The notes below the pieces were generated by a model. That model was not told the DNA's origin and did not search any database. It saw nothing but the letters and a program-made list of their open reading frames with translations. DNA of 64,000 nt from Baekduia soli (GTDB taxonomy: Bacteria > Actinomycetota > Thermoleophilia > Solirubrobacterales > Solirubrobacteraceae). Made by a program: the position numbers and the translations under genes. Below, piece after piece: positions 56,005-64,000 of the stretch (position 1 is its first letter; each line of letters starts with the position of its first letter). Location: the NCBI RefSeq assembly GCF_007970665.1, contig NZ_CP042430.1, positions 2,914,001 through 2,978,000 on the forward strand. The letters are read 5' to 3'.

Positions 56005-56506
56005 CCAACCCGGATCGGCAGCTCCGAGCGCTGACGGAAAAGCGCCGTAGGTTCCTCGATGGCAACAGCGTGGCAACTTCGCCCCTCTCAGCCGGATAAG
56101 TGCGCGACCCTGATTTGGCTCTAGAAAGCCAAGGTCGCAGCCCGGTCTGGCCCCGACAAACGCCCCAAGAGTTTGGGACGGTAACCGTCTGCCATCGCCC
56201 GGCACGTTCACACCGTCGGGCAGGCCCCCCTGCATCTGCTCGGCGGGATGCCTCGTTCGCTCGCGAGATTCCGGGACCTGAGCTCCTCCGGCCCCACGTC
56301 CGAGAACGCGCACTCGGACTCGTGAGCGCTTGCGACGAGATGGCTGGGCCGAGCGACGCGCGACAACCCGCACCGTCACGCCCGAGACCCGATAACCATA
56401 CGAACCGAGCCTTCAAACGTGGGTCCGTGCTCCTCCTGAGCACCACAACGCCGCCTCAACGTATGGGTGTCAGAGAGCCGCCGACGCGCCTTGTGAGAAC
56501 GGCCCG
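56005..56506. other. intergenic, no gene seen
   Basis: Both strands have only shadow-like frames. Nothing supportable between the HD-GYP gene and the convergent STAS gene. Confidence 0.5.
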
Positions 56507-56833
56507 TTAGGCCAGCTCGTCGAACAGGAACACGCGGTCCATCGCCGTCAGCTCCAGCAGCCGCTGCACGGATGGCGACAACTGCCGGTCCAGCGCAAAC
56601 GTCCGGCCTTGGTCTCGGGCGTGCTGGTGGGCGCGGATCAAGAGATGCAGACCGCTCGAGTCCATGAACGTCACAGACTTCAGATCGATGACGATGACGT
56701 CGGCGTCGGGCATAGCGGCCTCCAAGCGTGGGGCGGAGGCTACGTCGACCTCGCCAAAGACCACGACAACGTAGGAGTCGTCCGGGCGCTTGCGTACTTC
56801 GACTCGAAAGTTGACTGAGGGCGACTCGGTCAT
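56507..56833 (-). CDS. STAS-domain anti-anti-sigma factor
   Basis: ATG 56833 is preferred (an upstream GTG at 56863 would overlap the divergent gene's start). 108 aa. STAS signature: VVVFGEVDVASAPRLEAAM, VIVIDLKSVTFMDSSGLHLLIRAH; the Ser pair in DSSG is the usual phosphorylation site. The partner is most likely the divergent RsbW-like kinase 30 bp away. Unphosphorylated STAS would sequester the kinase and free a sigma factor. Confidence 0.88.
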   Translation of the reverse strand: MTESPSVNFRVEVRKRPDDSYVVVVFGEVDVASAPRLEAAMPDADVIVIDLKSVTFMDSSGLHLLIRAHQHARDQGRTFALDRQLSPSVQRLLELTAMDRVFLFDELA

Positions 56834-56863
56834 GGAATCGCGGCACCGTACTACGTCGCTCAC

Positions 56864-57346
56864 GTGAGACTTCAGACGTTTGCGGGGACACCTGTCGGAA
56901 TGGGCGCGTCAGAACCATTCAGACAGAGTCTGGCGGCCCGTGCAGACCAAGTCGGGGTTGCTCGGCGAGCGATCGTGGCCTACGCGAAGACCCAAGGCGT
57001 GATCGATCTCGACGGCGTTGCGTTAGCCGTCTCCGAAGCCGTGACCAACGTCGTTCTTCACGCCTACCTCGACGACCAGGTGCCCGGCGTGGTCGAGGTC
57101 GTGGCGGCCAGCGACGGCGACGCGTTCGAGGTCCGGGTCTGCGACGACGGCCGCCGGAGGCGGCCACGGCCAGACAGTCCGGGCGTCGGGGCCGGCCTGC
57201 CACTGATCGCCACGCTGACGACCAGTCTGGACATCGGCTCAAAGCAGGGCGGCGGAACGCGCCTGGTAGGCCTGACCCCGCGACGGGGCCAGGGTCTAGA
57301 AGTTCGACCGTGGGCCAGATCGCATGCGTTGCGCGCGTCGCAGTGA
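56864..57346 (+). CDS. RsbW-like anti-sigma kinase
   Basis: GTG 56864, or ATG 56900 (preferred on composition, beginning MGASEPFRQSL). HATPase_c_2 motifs: ALAVSEAVTNVVLHAYLDD and VCDDGRRRRPRPDSPGVGAGLPLIA. The G1 region has RRRR where the 9160 paralogue has GQGM, so the glycine hinge is altered and ATP binding may be affected. Divergent from its likely STAS partner. The C-terminus beyond GGGTRL is Arg-rich and may result from decay. Confidence 0.8.
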   Translation: MRLQTFAGTPVGMGASEPFRQSLAARADQVGVARRAIVAYAKTQGVIDLDGVALAVSEAVTNVVLHAYLDDQVPGVVEVVAASDGDAFEVRVCDDGRRRRPRPDSPGVGAGLPLIATLTTSLDIGSKQGGGTRLVGLTPRRGQGLEVRPWARSHALRASQ

Positions 57347-57496
57347 CTCCAGCGCCATACGCGCGTGCAGAGCGCCGAGATCTGTCTCAGGGCCCGCGAA
57401 CCGCGGAGATCGGTCGGTGCGGCTGGCGGCTTGTTCAACCACTCCATCGATGCGCTGAGAGAACTCTCGCGGATCGCGGACGGAGGGCTCAGACAT
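57296..57496 (-). CDS. hypothetical 66-aa protein
   Basis: From ATG 57496: EPSVRDPREFSQRIDGVVEQ, then GPETDLGALHARMALESLRRAQRMRSG. Helical and hydrophilic. No ribosome site is evident, and it overlaps the 3' end of the RsbW-like gene by 50 bp. Possibly real; family unknown. Confidence 0.35.
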   Translation of the reverse strand: MSEPSVRDPREFSQRIDGVVEQAASRTDRSPRFAGPETDLGALHARMALESLRRAQRMRSGPRSNF

Positions 57497-58392
57497 CGAG
57501 TCAACGTACCCGGCAGTCGTGGCCTTATCGACCGATGTCCGAGCCCTGCGTCGCCTCAGGTTCTGCCCCACCCGCGCTGAGAAGGCGTGCTCGGGAAGAG
57601 TCGGCGACAACAGAGGGCTGGGTGCAGGGACGGTTTCCATGGGCTCGACGCCGGTCCGGTCAATCACCGCACAGCGGGCTCAGGATCGAGCCTGAGCACC
57701 TGTACAACCCGCAAGGATCTAGGCCGGCGCATGGCCCGCTCGAGTATCTGCATGGTGGCGTCGTCGAACGGTGACGGGTCCGCGTGCGCCCACGCATAGC
57801 ACGCGGTCTAGCCGACGCAGTGGTCCGCCGGGAAGCCCGCAGACCAGAAGCGACGAGGCTCCCCGACGAACCACACGCCCGACGAACTCGTGTGCCAGTG
57901 CCCGTAAGGCCCCGAACTCGGCGACGCAAAGAACGCCAGCGCCGAGCACTCGCGAGTAGACCACGACCGATGCCGGCCGTGGGGATCAGCGGGTCCGAAA
58001 TCGGACGCCTCGGCGGCGGCAGGTGCGCGGCGCATCGAATCGAACAGTGCTGTGGGAGCCGACAGCAACTTGCCGGCAACCTCTCTGTGAGTTACACCCG
58101 CCGACTCTTGACCTGTCAAGACGCCCAACGGCGAGATCAGGCGCCCGCCGGCCCGGCGAAGGGCCGGCGGGCGCCGCCGCGTCCGCCAGCGCCCGGTCTA
58201 CCTGTGCTCCCAGCGTCGGCTCCGGGGGCCTTTGACATCCGACTCGCCCTATCGCTCATGACCAGCATGCGTGGCGAGATCGATGTCTACAGCCGTCTCG
58301 AGGTGTCCGCCCCGAGCCGGGAACGACGCCATCGCACCCAGGTCTGTCCGGAAGGCATCCCGGCAGATGCGCTGGGCGCGGGGCTCACAGCA
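57497..58392. other. gene-poor stretch before the integrase
   Basis: No convincing gene. A repeat-like GC hairpin GCGCCCGCCGGCCCGGCGAAGGGCCGGCGGGCGCC occurs at about 58140-58174 (arms GCGCCCGCCGGCCC / GGGCCGGCGGGCGC), a strong terminator-like structure that could end integrase transcription from the right or leftward readthrough. Confidence 0.5.
58141..58174. terminator. very strong GC hairpin
   Basis: Perfect 14-bp arms GCGCCCGCCGGCCC and GGGCCGGCGGGCGC around a short loop (GGCGAA). Located about 220 bp past the stop of the minus-strand integrase gene; a probable terminator. Confidence 0.6.
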
Positions 58393-59979
58393 CTAGAGCG
58401 ACTCCTCACTGAGGTCCATCCCGGACGGTCGTTCTACTTCCGGCCAGGGCCACGAGACGATGTCGCTCCGGGCATTGGTTGAGGGCAGGCTGACCGGACC
58501 CTGGCCTCGCCAGAGGATATGAACGCGATCCGGGCCAACCGCGGCTGATTGTGGCCCACGCTGGCGGCCAGTAGGTCGGCGGACGAAGACGACGTCGATC
58601 ATCGCGGCCAGAACTTGCGCGCGCTCGTTGCGCGGCAGCGCGAGGTACGCCGCTGACGTGACGCCGGTGACATCTGGCCGTGCAGCCTTGCGTAGTTCGG
58701 CGACCCGCATCTCGGCTGCGTCGACCGCTTGGAGGTGCGGATCGAGGAAGTCGGACCAGCGCTCGCCGAGGCGTCGGCGCGCGCTCGTGTCCTGCCGGAA
58801 GGCTTCGAGATCGGCCCGGGCGTCCGTCAACGCCACGATGGCATCAGCGAGGCTGGCGACATCATCGACGCTCTCATAGGTGCCGACCAGGCGATCCAGT
58901 TCGGCACAGACAACCCGCTCGACGTACGCCTCGACCCCGTCTTGGCGATCGGCACGAATCATCGCTGGCGATCGGCACGTCCCGCTCTGACGGTGCTTGC
59001 GACAACGGTAGAAGAAGCGCGCATGCTTCATGTCGTCCGCTGAGCCGTGCCGGGCGCGAGACATGCAGAAGCGGCACCCTGCGCAGCGCATCAAGCCGTG
59101 CAGTAGCGCGACTTCGTCGCCCTTGAGCTTCTTGGAGAACGTGTGGACCTTGCGCTGCGCCGCGTGCCAGGTGTCCTCGGGGACCAGGGCCGGGTGGGCC
59201 TCAGGGTTCTCCTGATTGCCCCAGTGGGCTACACCAAGGTAGACGCGGCGGCGAATCATCGCCTCGACCGATCTCGCCGTCCATCGCTCGCCGTCTGGCC
59301 GTGCGGGCGCATTGTCGTTGAGCCACGAGGCGATGCGGGGAAATGCCACACCTCGCGCGCGTTGCTCAAAGGCCGCAAGGGCGGACGGGCCGGCGTGGTT
59401 GGGGACTAGTCGCTTGTTCGAGTCCTTCGAGTAGCCGTACGCGAGAGTGGGGGAGATATGCACGCCCCGGCCGACGGCGTGCTCGAGCGATGCAGCCCAC
59501 TGCTCTTTGGTGCGCTCGCGGAAGTACTCCGCCATCATGAGGTTCATGGACAGGAACATGCGTCCGTCGGCCGTCGTGAAGTCAAAGAGGGGCTCCGTCG
59601 CGCTTGCGAAGACGCGTCGGGCGTCGGCGATTTCGTTGAGCGTGGTGAGGCCCCCGACCAAGGTACGAGCGAAGCGATCGAGCTTGTACACGACGATGCC
59701 GCCGGTCTGATCGGCGCGAATGCGCCCCATGATCCGGTTGAAGATCGGACGGTCCATCGTGCCGCCTGACACGTTCTCTTCCGGCTCGTGGACGACGATC
59801 TCGATGCCCCGATCGGCTCCCCAGCGTTCGATGGCCTGGCGCTGAATGTCAGGCGAGATGTAGCTTTCTCCGCTGCGATCTCCGACTCTTGAGACCCGGA
59901 TGTAGCCGTCGAGCGGCAGCGTGAGCTCCTCAAGCGTGGGGAGATCTCGAAGGCTCGGCATGGGAAAGGTCGCTTTCAT
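58393..59979 (-). CDS. large serine recombinase (integrase) of the element
   Basis: A 528-aa protein. The catalytic domain (about 23-165) starts DGYIRVSRVGDRSGE, with nucleophile Ser in RVSRV; SPDIQRQAIERWGADRG and YKLDRFAR follow. The recombinase domain (about 180-290) has PTLAYGYSKD and RRRVYLGVAHWG. The zinc-ribbon domain (CAGCRFC ... YRCRKHRQSGTC) and a coiled-coil C-terminal part (DARADLEAFRQD) follow. Its start lies 34 bp from attR, the usual attP-side location. It would integrate the element into attB in cpaF; excision needs a directionality factor, which I could not identify. Confidence 0.93.
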   Translation of the reverse strand: MKATFPMPSLRDLPTLEELTLPLDGYIRVSRVGDRSGESYISPDIQRQAIERWGADRGIEIVVHEPEENVSGGTMDRPIFNRIMGRIRADQTGGIVVYKLDRFARTLVGGLTTLNEIADARRVFASATEPLFDFTTADGRMFLSMNLMMAEYFRERTKEQWAASLEHAVGRGVHISPTLAYGYSKDSNKRLVPNHAGPSALAAFEQRARGVAFPRIASWLNDNAPARPDGERWTARSVEAMIRRRVYLGVAHWGNQENPEAHPALVPEDTWHAAQRKVHTFSKKLKGDEVALLHGLMRCAGCRFCMSRARHGSADDMKHARFFYRCRKHRQSGTCRSPAMIRADRQDGVEAYVERVVCAELDRLVGTYESVDDVASLADAIVALTDARADLEAFRQDTSARRRLGERWSDFLDPHLQAVDAAEMRVAELRKAARPDVTGVTSAAYLALPRNERAQVLAAMIDVVFVRRPTGRQRGPQSAAVGPDRVHILWRGQGPVSLPSTNARSDIVSWPWPEVERPSGMDLSEESL

Positions 59980-59993
59980 ATCGAGTGGAAAGG

Positions 59994-60030
59994 CGACGCT
60001 CGCGCGGAGTCCCCGACGGCTCCCGCGTCA
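59994..60030. other. attR of the integrative element
   Basis: Element side has CGACGC (59994-59999) and AGTCC (60008-60012). The shared CCGA is at 60013-60016, with probable crossover GA at 60015-60016. Right of it cpaF resumes (CGGCTCCCGCGTCAAC). Confidence 0.8.
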
Positions 60031-60789
60031 ACGTGGGTCCTGCCGCCGCTGGCCGTCGACGGCCCCCTGCTGACGATCCGGCGCTTCCGGTCCCGGCCGC
60101 TGGACGCCGACGCGCTCGTGGCGTGCGGGACGTGGTCGCCGCCTCTGCGCGACGTGCTGGCCCGCGCCGTCCGGGCCCGGCTGAACATCCTCGTCAGCGG
60201 CGGCACGGGCTCGGGCAAGACCACGACCCTGGGCGCGCTGTCGTCGTTCGTGGGCCCCGGCGAGCGGATCGCCACGATCGAGGACACCGCGGAGCTGCGC
60301 CTGCAGCAGCCCCACGTCGTCCGCCTGGAGGCCCGCCCGCCCAACGTCGAGGGACGCGGCGAGATCACGCTGTGGCGCCTGCTGCGCAACGCGCTGCGCA
60401 TGCGCCCCGACCGCATCGTGATCGGGGAGGTCCGCGGCGGCGAGGCGCTGGAGATGCTCGCCGCGATGACCACGGGGCACGACGGGTCGCTGAGCACCGT
60501 GCACGCCGGGTCGCCGGCGGAGGCGCTGCGACGGGTCGAGACGCTCGCCCTCATGGCCGACGTCGCGCTGCCCCACGCCGCCGTGCGCGAGCAGGTCGCC
60601 GACGCGCTGGACCTCGTGGTCCACCAGGCGCGCCTGGCCGACGGGCGCCGGCAGGTCGTCGCGGTCAGCGAGGTCGTGCGCGTCGCCGGCGGCGCGGCGG
60701 CCCGCGACGTCTACACCGTGCGCGACGGCCGGCCCCGGTGGCGCGCGCCGCTCTCGGACCGCCTCGCCGCGCGCCTGGAGGCGGCGTGA
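60013..60789 (+). pseudogene. cpaF: cpaF/tadA pilus ATPase, 3' fragment with a one-base shift
   Basis: Resumes at DGSRVNV and, after one extra G in the run 60035-60037, continues LPPLAVDGPLLTIRRF, ILVSGGTGSGKTTTLGAL (Walker A), IATIEDTAELRLQQPHVVRLEARP, RPDRIVIGEVRGGEALEML (Walker B), TGHDGSLSTVHAGSP and the CpaF C-terminus. All ATPase motifs are intact in this half. The extra base may be an assembly error. The stop overlaps the tadB start. Confidence 0.92.
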
Positions 60790-61640
60790 TCGCCCCGCTG
60801 CTGGCGGGTCTGGCCGCCGCGGCGGCCGTCGGCGGCTGCTGGGAGGGCCTGGCCATCGTCGAGCAGGCCGCGCCGACGCGCGTCCTGGCCCGTGCGGTGG
60901 CGCCGCTGCGCCTCGCCGGCCGCGCGGGCCGCGAGCCCACGGCGCCCGAGCGCCGGCGGCTGGCCGTCCTCGGCGCCCTGGCCCTGCTGGCCGCCGGCTG
61001 GATGGCCGCCGGCGCGGCTGCGGGCGTGGCGCTCGGCGCGTGTGCGCCCGCCGTCGTGGGGCATCTGCTGGCCGCGCGGCGGCGCCGCTGGCGCCGCGGG
61101 CTGGCCGACGGCGTCCCCGCCGTGGCCCGGGCGCTGGCCGACGCGCTCACCGGCGGCCACAGCGTGCGCGGCGGGCTGGCCGAGGTCGCCCACGCGGACG
61201 CCGTGCCGGGCCCCGCCGGCCTCGAGCTGTGCGCCGCGGCGCGGGCCCTCGCCCTCGGGCGGCCGACCGACGACGTCCTGGAGGCGCTGCGCCGGCGCGC
61301 CGCCGACCCGGCGTGGGACACGCTCGTGGCCGCGATCGGGCTGCAGCGCCACGCCGGCGGCGACCTCGCCGCGCTGCTGCGCTCCGTCGCCGCATCGGCC
61401 GAGCACGCGCGCCGCGTCGAGTCCGACGCCCGGGGGCTGACCGCCCAGGCACGCGCGACGGCGCGCATGGTCGGCGGCCTGCCGTTCGTGGGGCTGGCGC
61501 TGGCCGAGCTCGTCGCGCCGGGGACCCTCGGCGCGCTGCTGGGCGACCCGCGGTCGCGGCTGCTCGTCGCGGCGGCGCTGGTCGTCGGCGGCGGCGGGGC
61601 GGCGGTCGTCGCCCGGCTGGCCCGCACGGAGCCGCGGTGA
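60786..61640 (+). CDS. tadB: Tad pilus inner-membrane platform protein TadB
   Basis: A 284-aa protein; GTG 60786 overlaps the cpaF stop. N-terminal helix, a second hydrophobic pair (VLGALALLAAGWMAAGAAAG), then the cytoplasmic type II secretion F domain (GLADGVPAVARALADALTGGHSVRGGLAEVA, WDTLVAAIGLQRHAGGDLAALLRSVA, ARGLTAQARATARMVGGLPFV) and C-terminal helices. It forms the platform on which CpaF acts. It overlaps tadC by 4 bp. Confidence 0.9.
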   Translation: MIAPLLAGLAAAAAVGGCWEGLAIVEQAAPTRVLARAVAPLRLAGRAGREPTAPERRRLAVLGALALLAAGWMAAGAAAGVALGACAPAVVGHLLAARRRRWRRGLADGVPAVARALADALTGGHSVRGGLAEVAHADAVPGPAGLELCAAARALALGRPTDDVLEALRRRAADPAWDTLVAAIGLQRHAGGDLAALLRSVAASAEHARRVESDARGLTAQARATARMVGGLPFVGLALAELVAPGTLGALLGDPRSRLLVAAALVVGGGGAAVVARLARTEPR

Positions 61641-62485
61641 CGGCCGCGGTCGCCTGCGCTGCGCTGGCCGGGGCGGCGGCCGCGGCCGGCCTGCTCGACG
61701 TCGTCGAGGTGCTGGCCCGGGGCCGTGCCACTGCGCGGGCACGGCCCGCGCCGGCCGGTCGGATCCCCCGGATGGCCCGCGGCCTCGCACGCCTGGGCCG
61801 GCGCTTGGGGCCGCCGGCGCCGCCCGGAGGCCTGGCGGGCCGCGTGGCCGCCGCCGGCCTGCCCGCCACGGTCCGCGCCGCCGACGTCATGGCCGTCAAG
61901 TCCGGCGCCGCGGTCGTCGGCGCGCTGCTCGCGGCGCCGGCGGCGGCCGGCTCGCCGCTGCGGATCGCGATCCTCCTGCCGGTGGCCGCCGCCGGTGGCG
62001 CCTTCGCGGCGCCCGACCTCTGGCTGGCCCGCCGCGCCCGGCGGCGTGCCGCGACCGCGGCGCTGGAGCTCGCCGACGTCCTGGACCTCCTGCGCGTCGC
62101 CGTGGAGGCCGGGCTGCCGATCGACCGTGCGCTGGCCGACGTCGGCGCGCGGCGCGGCGGGGTCGTCGGCGCCGAGATGCGCCGGATGGCCGCCCGCATG
62201 CAGCTCGGCGTCGCCCGGGCGCAGGCGCTGGACGAGCTGGGTGCCCGCCTGCCGCTGCCGCCGGTCCTGGCGCTGACCGCGGCCCTGGCGCGCGCCGACC
62301 GCCACGGCGCGCCGCCGGGGCGGGCGCTCTCGGCGCTGGCCGAGCAGGCGCGCGCCGACCGCGCCCGGCGGCTTCGCGATCAGGCGGCCGCCGCGGCCCC
62401 GAGGATCCAGCTCGCCGTCGCGCTGCTGCTCGTGCCCTCGGTCCTGCTCCTGGTCGCCGCGGGACTGGTCCACGCGCTGCGCTGA
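61637..62485 (+). CDS. tadC: Tad pilus inner-membrane platform protein TadC
   Basis: A 282-aa protein; GTG 61637 overlaps the tadB stop. Signal-anchor-like start, T2SSF domain (ALELADVLDLLRVAVEAGLPIDRALADVG, LGVARAQALDELGARL, LSALAEQARADRARRLRDQAAAAAPRIQ) and a C-terminal helix (LAVALLLVPSVLLLVAAGLV). It pairs with TadB in the pilus base. It is the last visible Tad gene; the pilin and secretin genes are not in the window. Confidence 0.88.
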   Translation: MTAAVACAALAGAAAAAGLLDVVEVLARGRATARARPAPAGRIPRMARGLARLGRRLGPPAPPGGLAGRVAAAGLPATVRAADVMAVKSGAAVVGALLAAPAAAGSPLRIAILLPVAAAGGAFAAPDLWLARRARRRAATAALELADVLDLLRVAVEAGLPIDRALADVGARRGGVVGAEMRRMAARMQLGVARAQALDELGARLPLPPVLALTAALARADRHGAPPGRALSALAEQARADRARRLRDQAAAAAPRIQLAVALLLVPSVLLLVAAGLVHALR

Positions 62486-62515
62486 GCGCGCGCGCTGTCG
62501 CTACGGTCCGACGCG

Positions 62516-63603
62516 ATGGCTCACGATCGCCTGCGACTGGACCCCGCGACCTTCCAGCTGCCGGTGGGGCGGCTGCGCGCCGGCCACTACACCGACGCCT
62601 ACTTCAACTCCACCAAGGAGCTCCTGGAGGCCGAGGGCCGCCACCCGCGGGTGATCATGCAGGTCTTCCAGAAGCAGGACTCCCTGCTGGGCGGCATCGA
62701 CGAGGCCGTCGCGGTCCTCAAGGTCGGCGCCGGCTGCGTCGGGCCCGACGGGGTGTGGGCGCCCGGGTTCGACGACCTCGTCGTGCGCGCCCTGCACGAG
62801 GGCGACCCCATCGGGCCGCGCGAGACCGTCATGACCATCGAGGGCGACTACGCGCAGTTCGCCCACCTGGAGACCGTCTACCTCGGCTGCCTCGCGCGCC
62901 GCTCGCTCGTCATGCGCAACGTGCGCGCCGTCGTCGACGCCGCCCGCGGCAAGCCCATCATGTTCTTTCCCGCGCGCCATGACCACTGGCTCGTGCAGAC
63001 CGGCGACGGCTGGGCCGCGCACATCGCCGGCGCGATCGGCGTCTCGACCGACGCCCAGGCCTCGTGGTGGGGCGGGCGCGGCATCGGCACGGTGCCCCAC
63101 GCGCTGATCGCGGCGTTCGGCGGTGACACCGTCGCCGCGGCCTCGGCCTTCGCGCGCCGCTACGGCACCCAGCTCAACGTGACCGTCCTGGTGGACTTCG
63201 AGAACCACTCGGCCCGCACGGCGGTGGCCGTCGCCGACGCCCTCGGCCCGGCGCTCTGGGGCGTCCGGCTCGACACCTCGGAGTCGCTGGTCGACGAGGC
63301 CCTGGCCGACCTCGGCCCCGATGCGCCGCGCGGGGTCAACGTCGAGCTCGCCCGCCGCGTGCGCGCCGCGCTGGACGACGCCGGGCACGGGCACGTGCGG
63401 ATCGTCGTCTCCGGCGGCTTCGACGCCGACAAGATCGCGCACTTCGAGCGCGAGGGGCCCCGGTCGACGCCTACGGCGTGGGGTCCTCGCTCCTGCGCGG
63501 CCAGAACGACTTCACGGCCGACATCGTGCGCGTCGACGGGCGGCCGTGCGCGAAGGTCGGGCGCGAGGAGCGCCCGAACCCCCGCCTGCAGCGCGTGCTC
63601 TGA
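62516..63603 (+). pseudogene. pncB: nicotinate phosphoribosyltransferase, frameshift near the 3' end
   Basis: Converts nicotinate and PRPP to nicotinate mononucleotide (NAD salvage). Motifs: HYTDAYFNSTKELLE, FQKQDSLLGGIDEAV, LAALETVYLG-like HLETVYLGCLARRS, FFPARHDHW, GIGTVPHALIAAFGGDT, VLVDFENHS, GVRLDTSESLVDEA and VVSGGFDADKI. At 63454-63461 one base is missing from a G/C run. In the other frame the expected end follows (VDAYGVGSSLLRGQNDFTADIVRVDGR ... stop at 63601-63603). Probably a sequencing error in a housekeeping gene. Full length about 362 aa. Confidence 0.9.
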
Positions 63604-63606
63604 GCC

Positions 63607-63999
63607 CTACTTGACCTGCACCGCCACCTTGACGTGGCTGACGCCGTCCTCGGTGGCCGAGCCGGCGGCCAGCGGCCCGAAGGCGTCGAGCGTCGGCTTG
63701 GCCTTCGCGAAGCTCGCGTCGCCGCCCGCGACGGCCCCGATCAGCCGCACGACCTTCGCGGTGTCGAGGAACAGCGCGGGCTTGGCGCCGTCGAGCAGGC
63801 CCGCGGCCGTCTTGTAGCCGGCGCTGTCGCCGAGCTTCTGGCCGCCGCCGAGCGCCGCGTCCAGGGCCGCGCGCCCGTAGGCGATGACGAAGCGATCGCC
63901 CTTGGCGGCGATCTCGATGGGCTCGGGGATGCCGCTCGTGCGCACCGACAGGCCCTCGGCGCCGGCCCCGCCCCGCAGTGCGCCCGGCCTGGCGCCCAA
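63607..63999 (-). CDS. DUF3352-like protein, C-terminal part (runs off window)
   Basis: Only the last 130 residues or so are visible; the gene continues past 64000. FVIAYGRAALDAALGGGQKLGDSAGYKTAAGLLDGAKPALFLDTAKVV (in pieces), KAKPTLDAFGPLAAGS and VSHVKVAVQVK match the C-terminal pattern of the DUF3352 family, common in Thermoleophilia. Function unknown; full-length members are membrane-anchored or secreted. It converges on pncB. Confidence 0.7.
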   Translation of the reverse strand: MGARPGALRGGAGAEGLSVRTSGIPEPIEIAAKGDRFVIAYGRAALDAALGGGQKLGDSAGYKTAAGLLDGAKPALFLDTAKVVRLIGAVAGGDASFAKAKPTLDAFGPLAAGSATEDGVSHVKVAVQVK

Positions 64000-64000
64000 C

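Noticed and set aside
57719-57964. An 81-aa minus-strand frame with a short helical patch (EFGALRALAHEFVGRVV)
   Set aside because: No start signal, Arg-rich remainder and competing frames on both strands; not enough support for a gene.

Overview
The window is high-GC DNA from an actinobacterium. The Tad pilus genes, a DUF3352-type protein and the many HD-GYP/HDOD signalling proteins suggest Thermoleophilia (Solirubrobacterales-like); that placement is inference, since no rRNA or marker gene is present. Backbone DNA lies at about 5060-8640 and 60015-64000. It is one Tad (Flp) pilus locus: a truncated response regulator, a small histidine kinase, cpaB, a secreted calcium-repeat protein, cpaF/tadA, tadB and tadC, followed by nicotinate phosphoribosyltransferase and a DUF3352-like protein.

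The Tad locus is cut in two. A 51.4-kb integrative element (8641-60014) sits inside cpaF. A large serine recombinase reads away from the right junction. The two cpaF halves rejoin in frame across a shared CCGA, and the reconstructed attP is a symmetric dyad centred on that core. No conjugation genes were found. Cargo, left to right: an RsbW-like kinase; an IS1380-type copy; a divergent sulfur/persulfide cluster holding a probable selenocysteine methyltransferase (in-frame UGA at 18213 with a SECIS-like hairpin); an ArsR-controlled membrane gene pair; thiC with a TPP riboswitch; a PilZ protein; a membrane PAS/HD-GYP protein; NTF2-like and dimeric-barrel-like proteins; an HDOD-LuxR protein; the second IS copy, inverted; a c-di-GMP cassette (GAF/HD-GYP/HDOD/LuxR fusion, histidine kinase, response regulator, REC-PAS-GGDEF-EAL) flanked by a 283-bp direct repeat; a plasmid-like replication-relaxation module; two secreted proteins; a tyrosine-recombinase remnant; a GAF/HD-GYP protein; and a STAS/RsbW pair. 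Much of the element is gene-poor, and four places carry a structured palindromic repeat not explained by any gene.

The left 5 kb is a second accessory region. It truncates the response regulator at about 5055 and carries a solo cas1 gene, without cas2 or a CRISPR array, coupled to a 76-aa protein, plus a secreted protein.

Unifying idea (inference): the element disables the pilus ATPase while carrying a c-di-GMP synthesis, breakdown and sensing set that could affect surface behaviour; precise excision would rejoin cpaF. Caveat: several otherwise good genes (histidine kinase, cpaF, pncB, the Usp-like gene) carry single small indels in G/C runs, so some apparent frameshifts may be sequencing errors.
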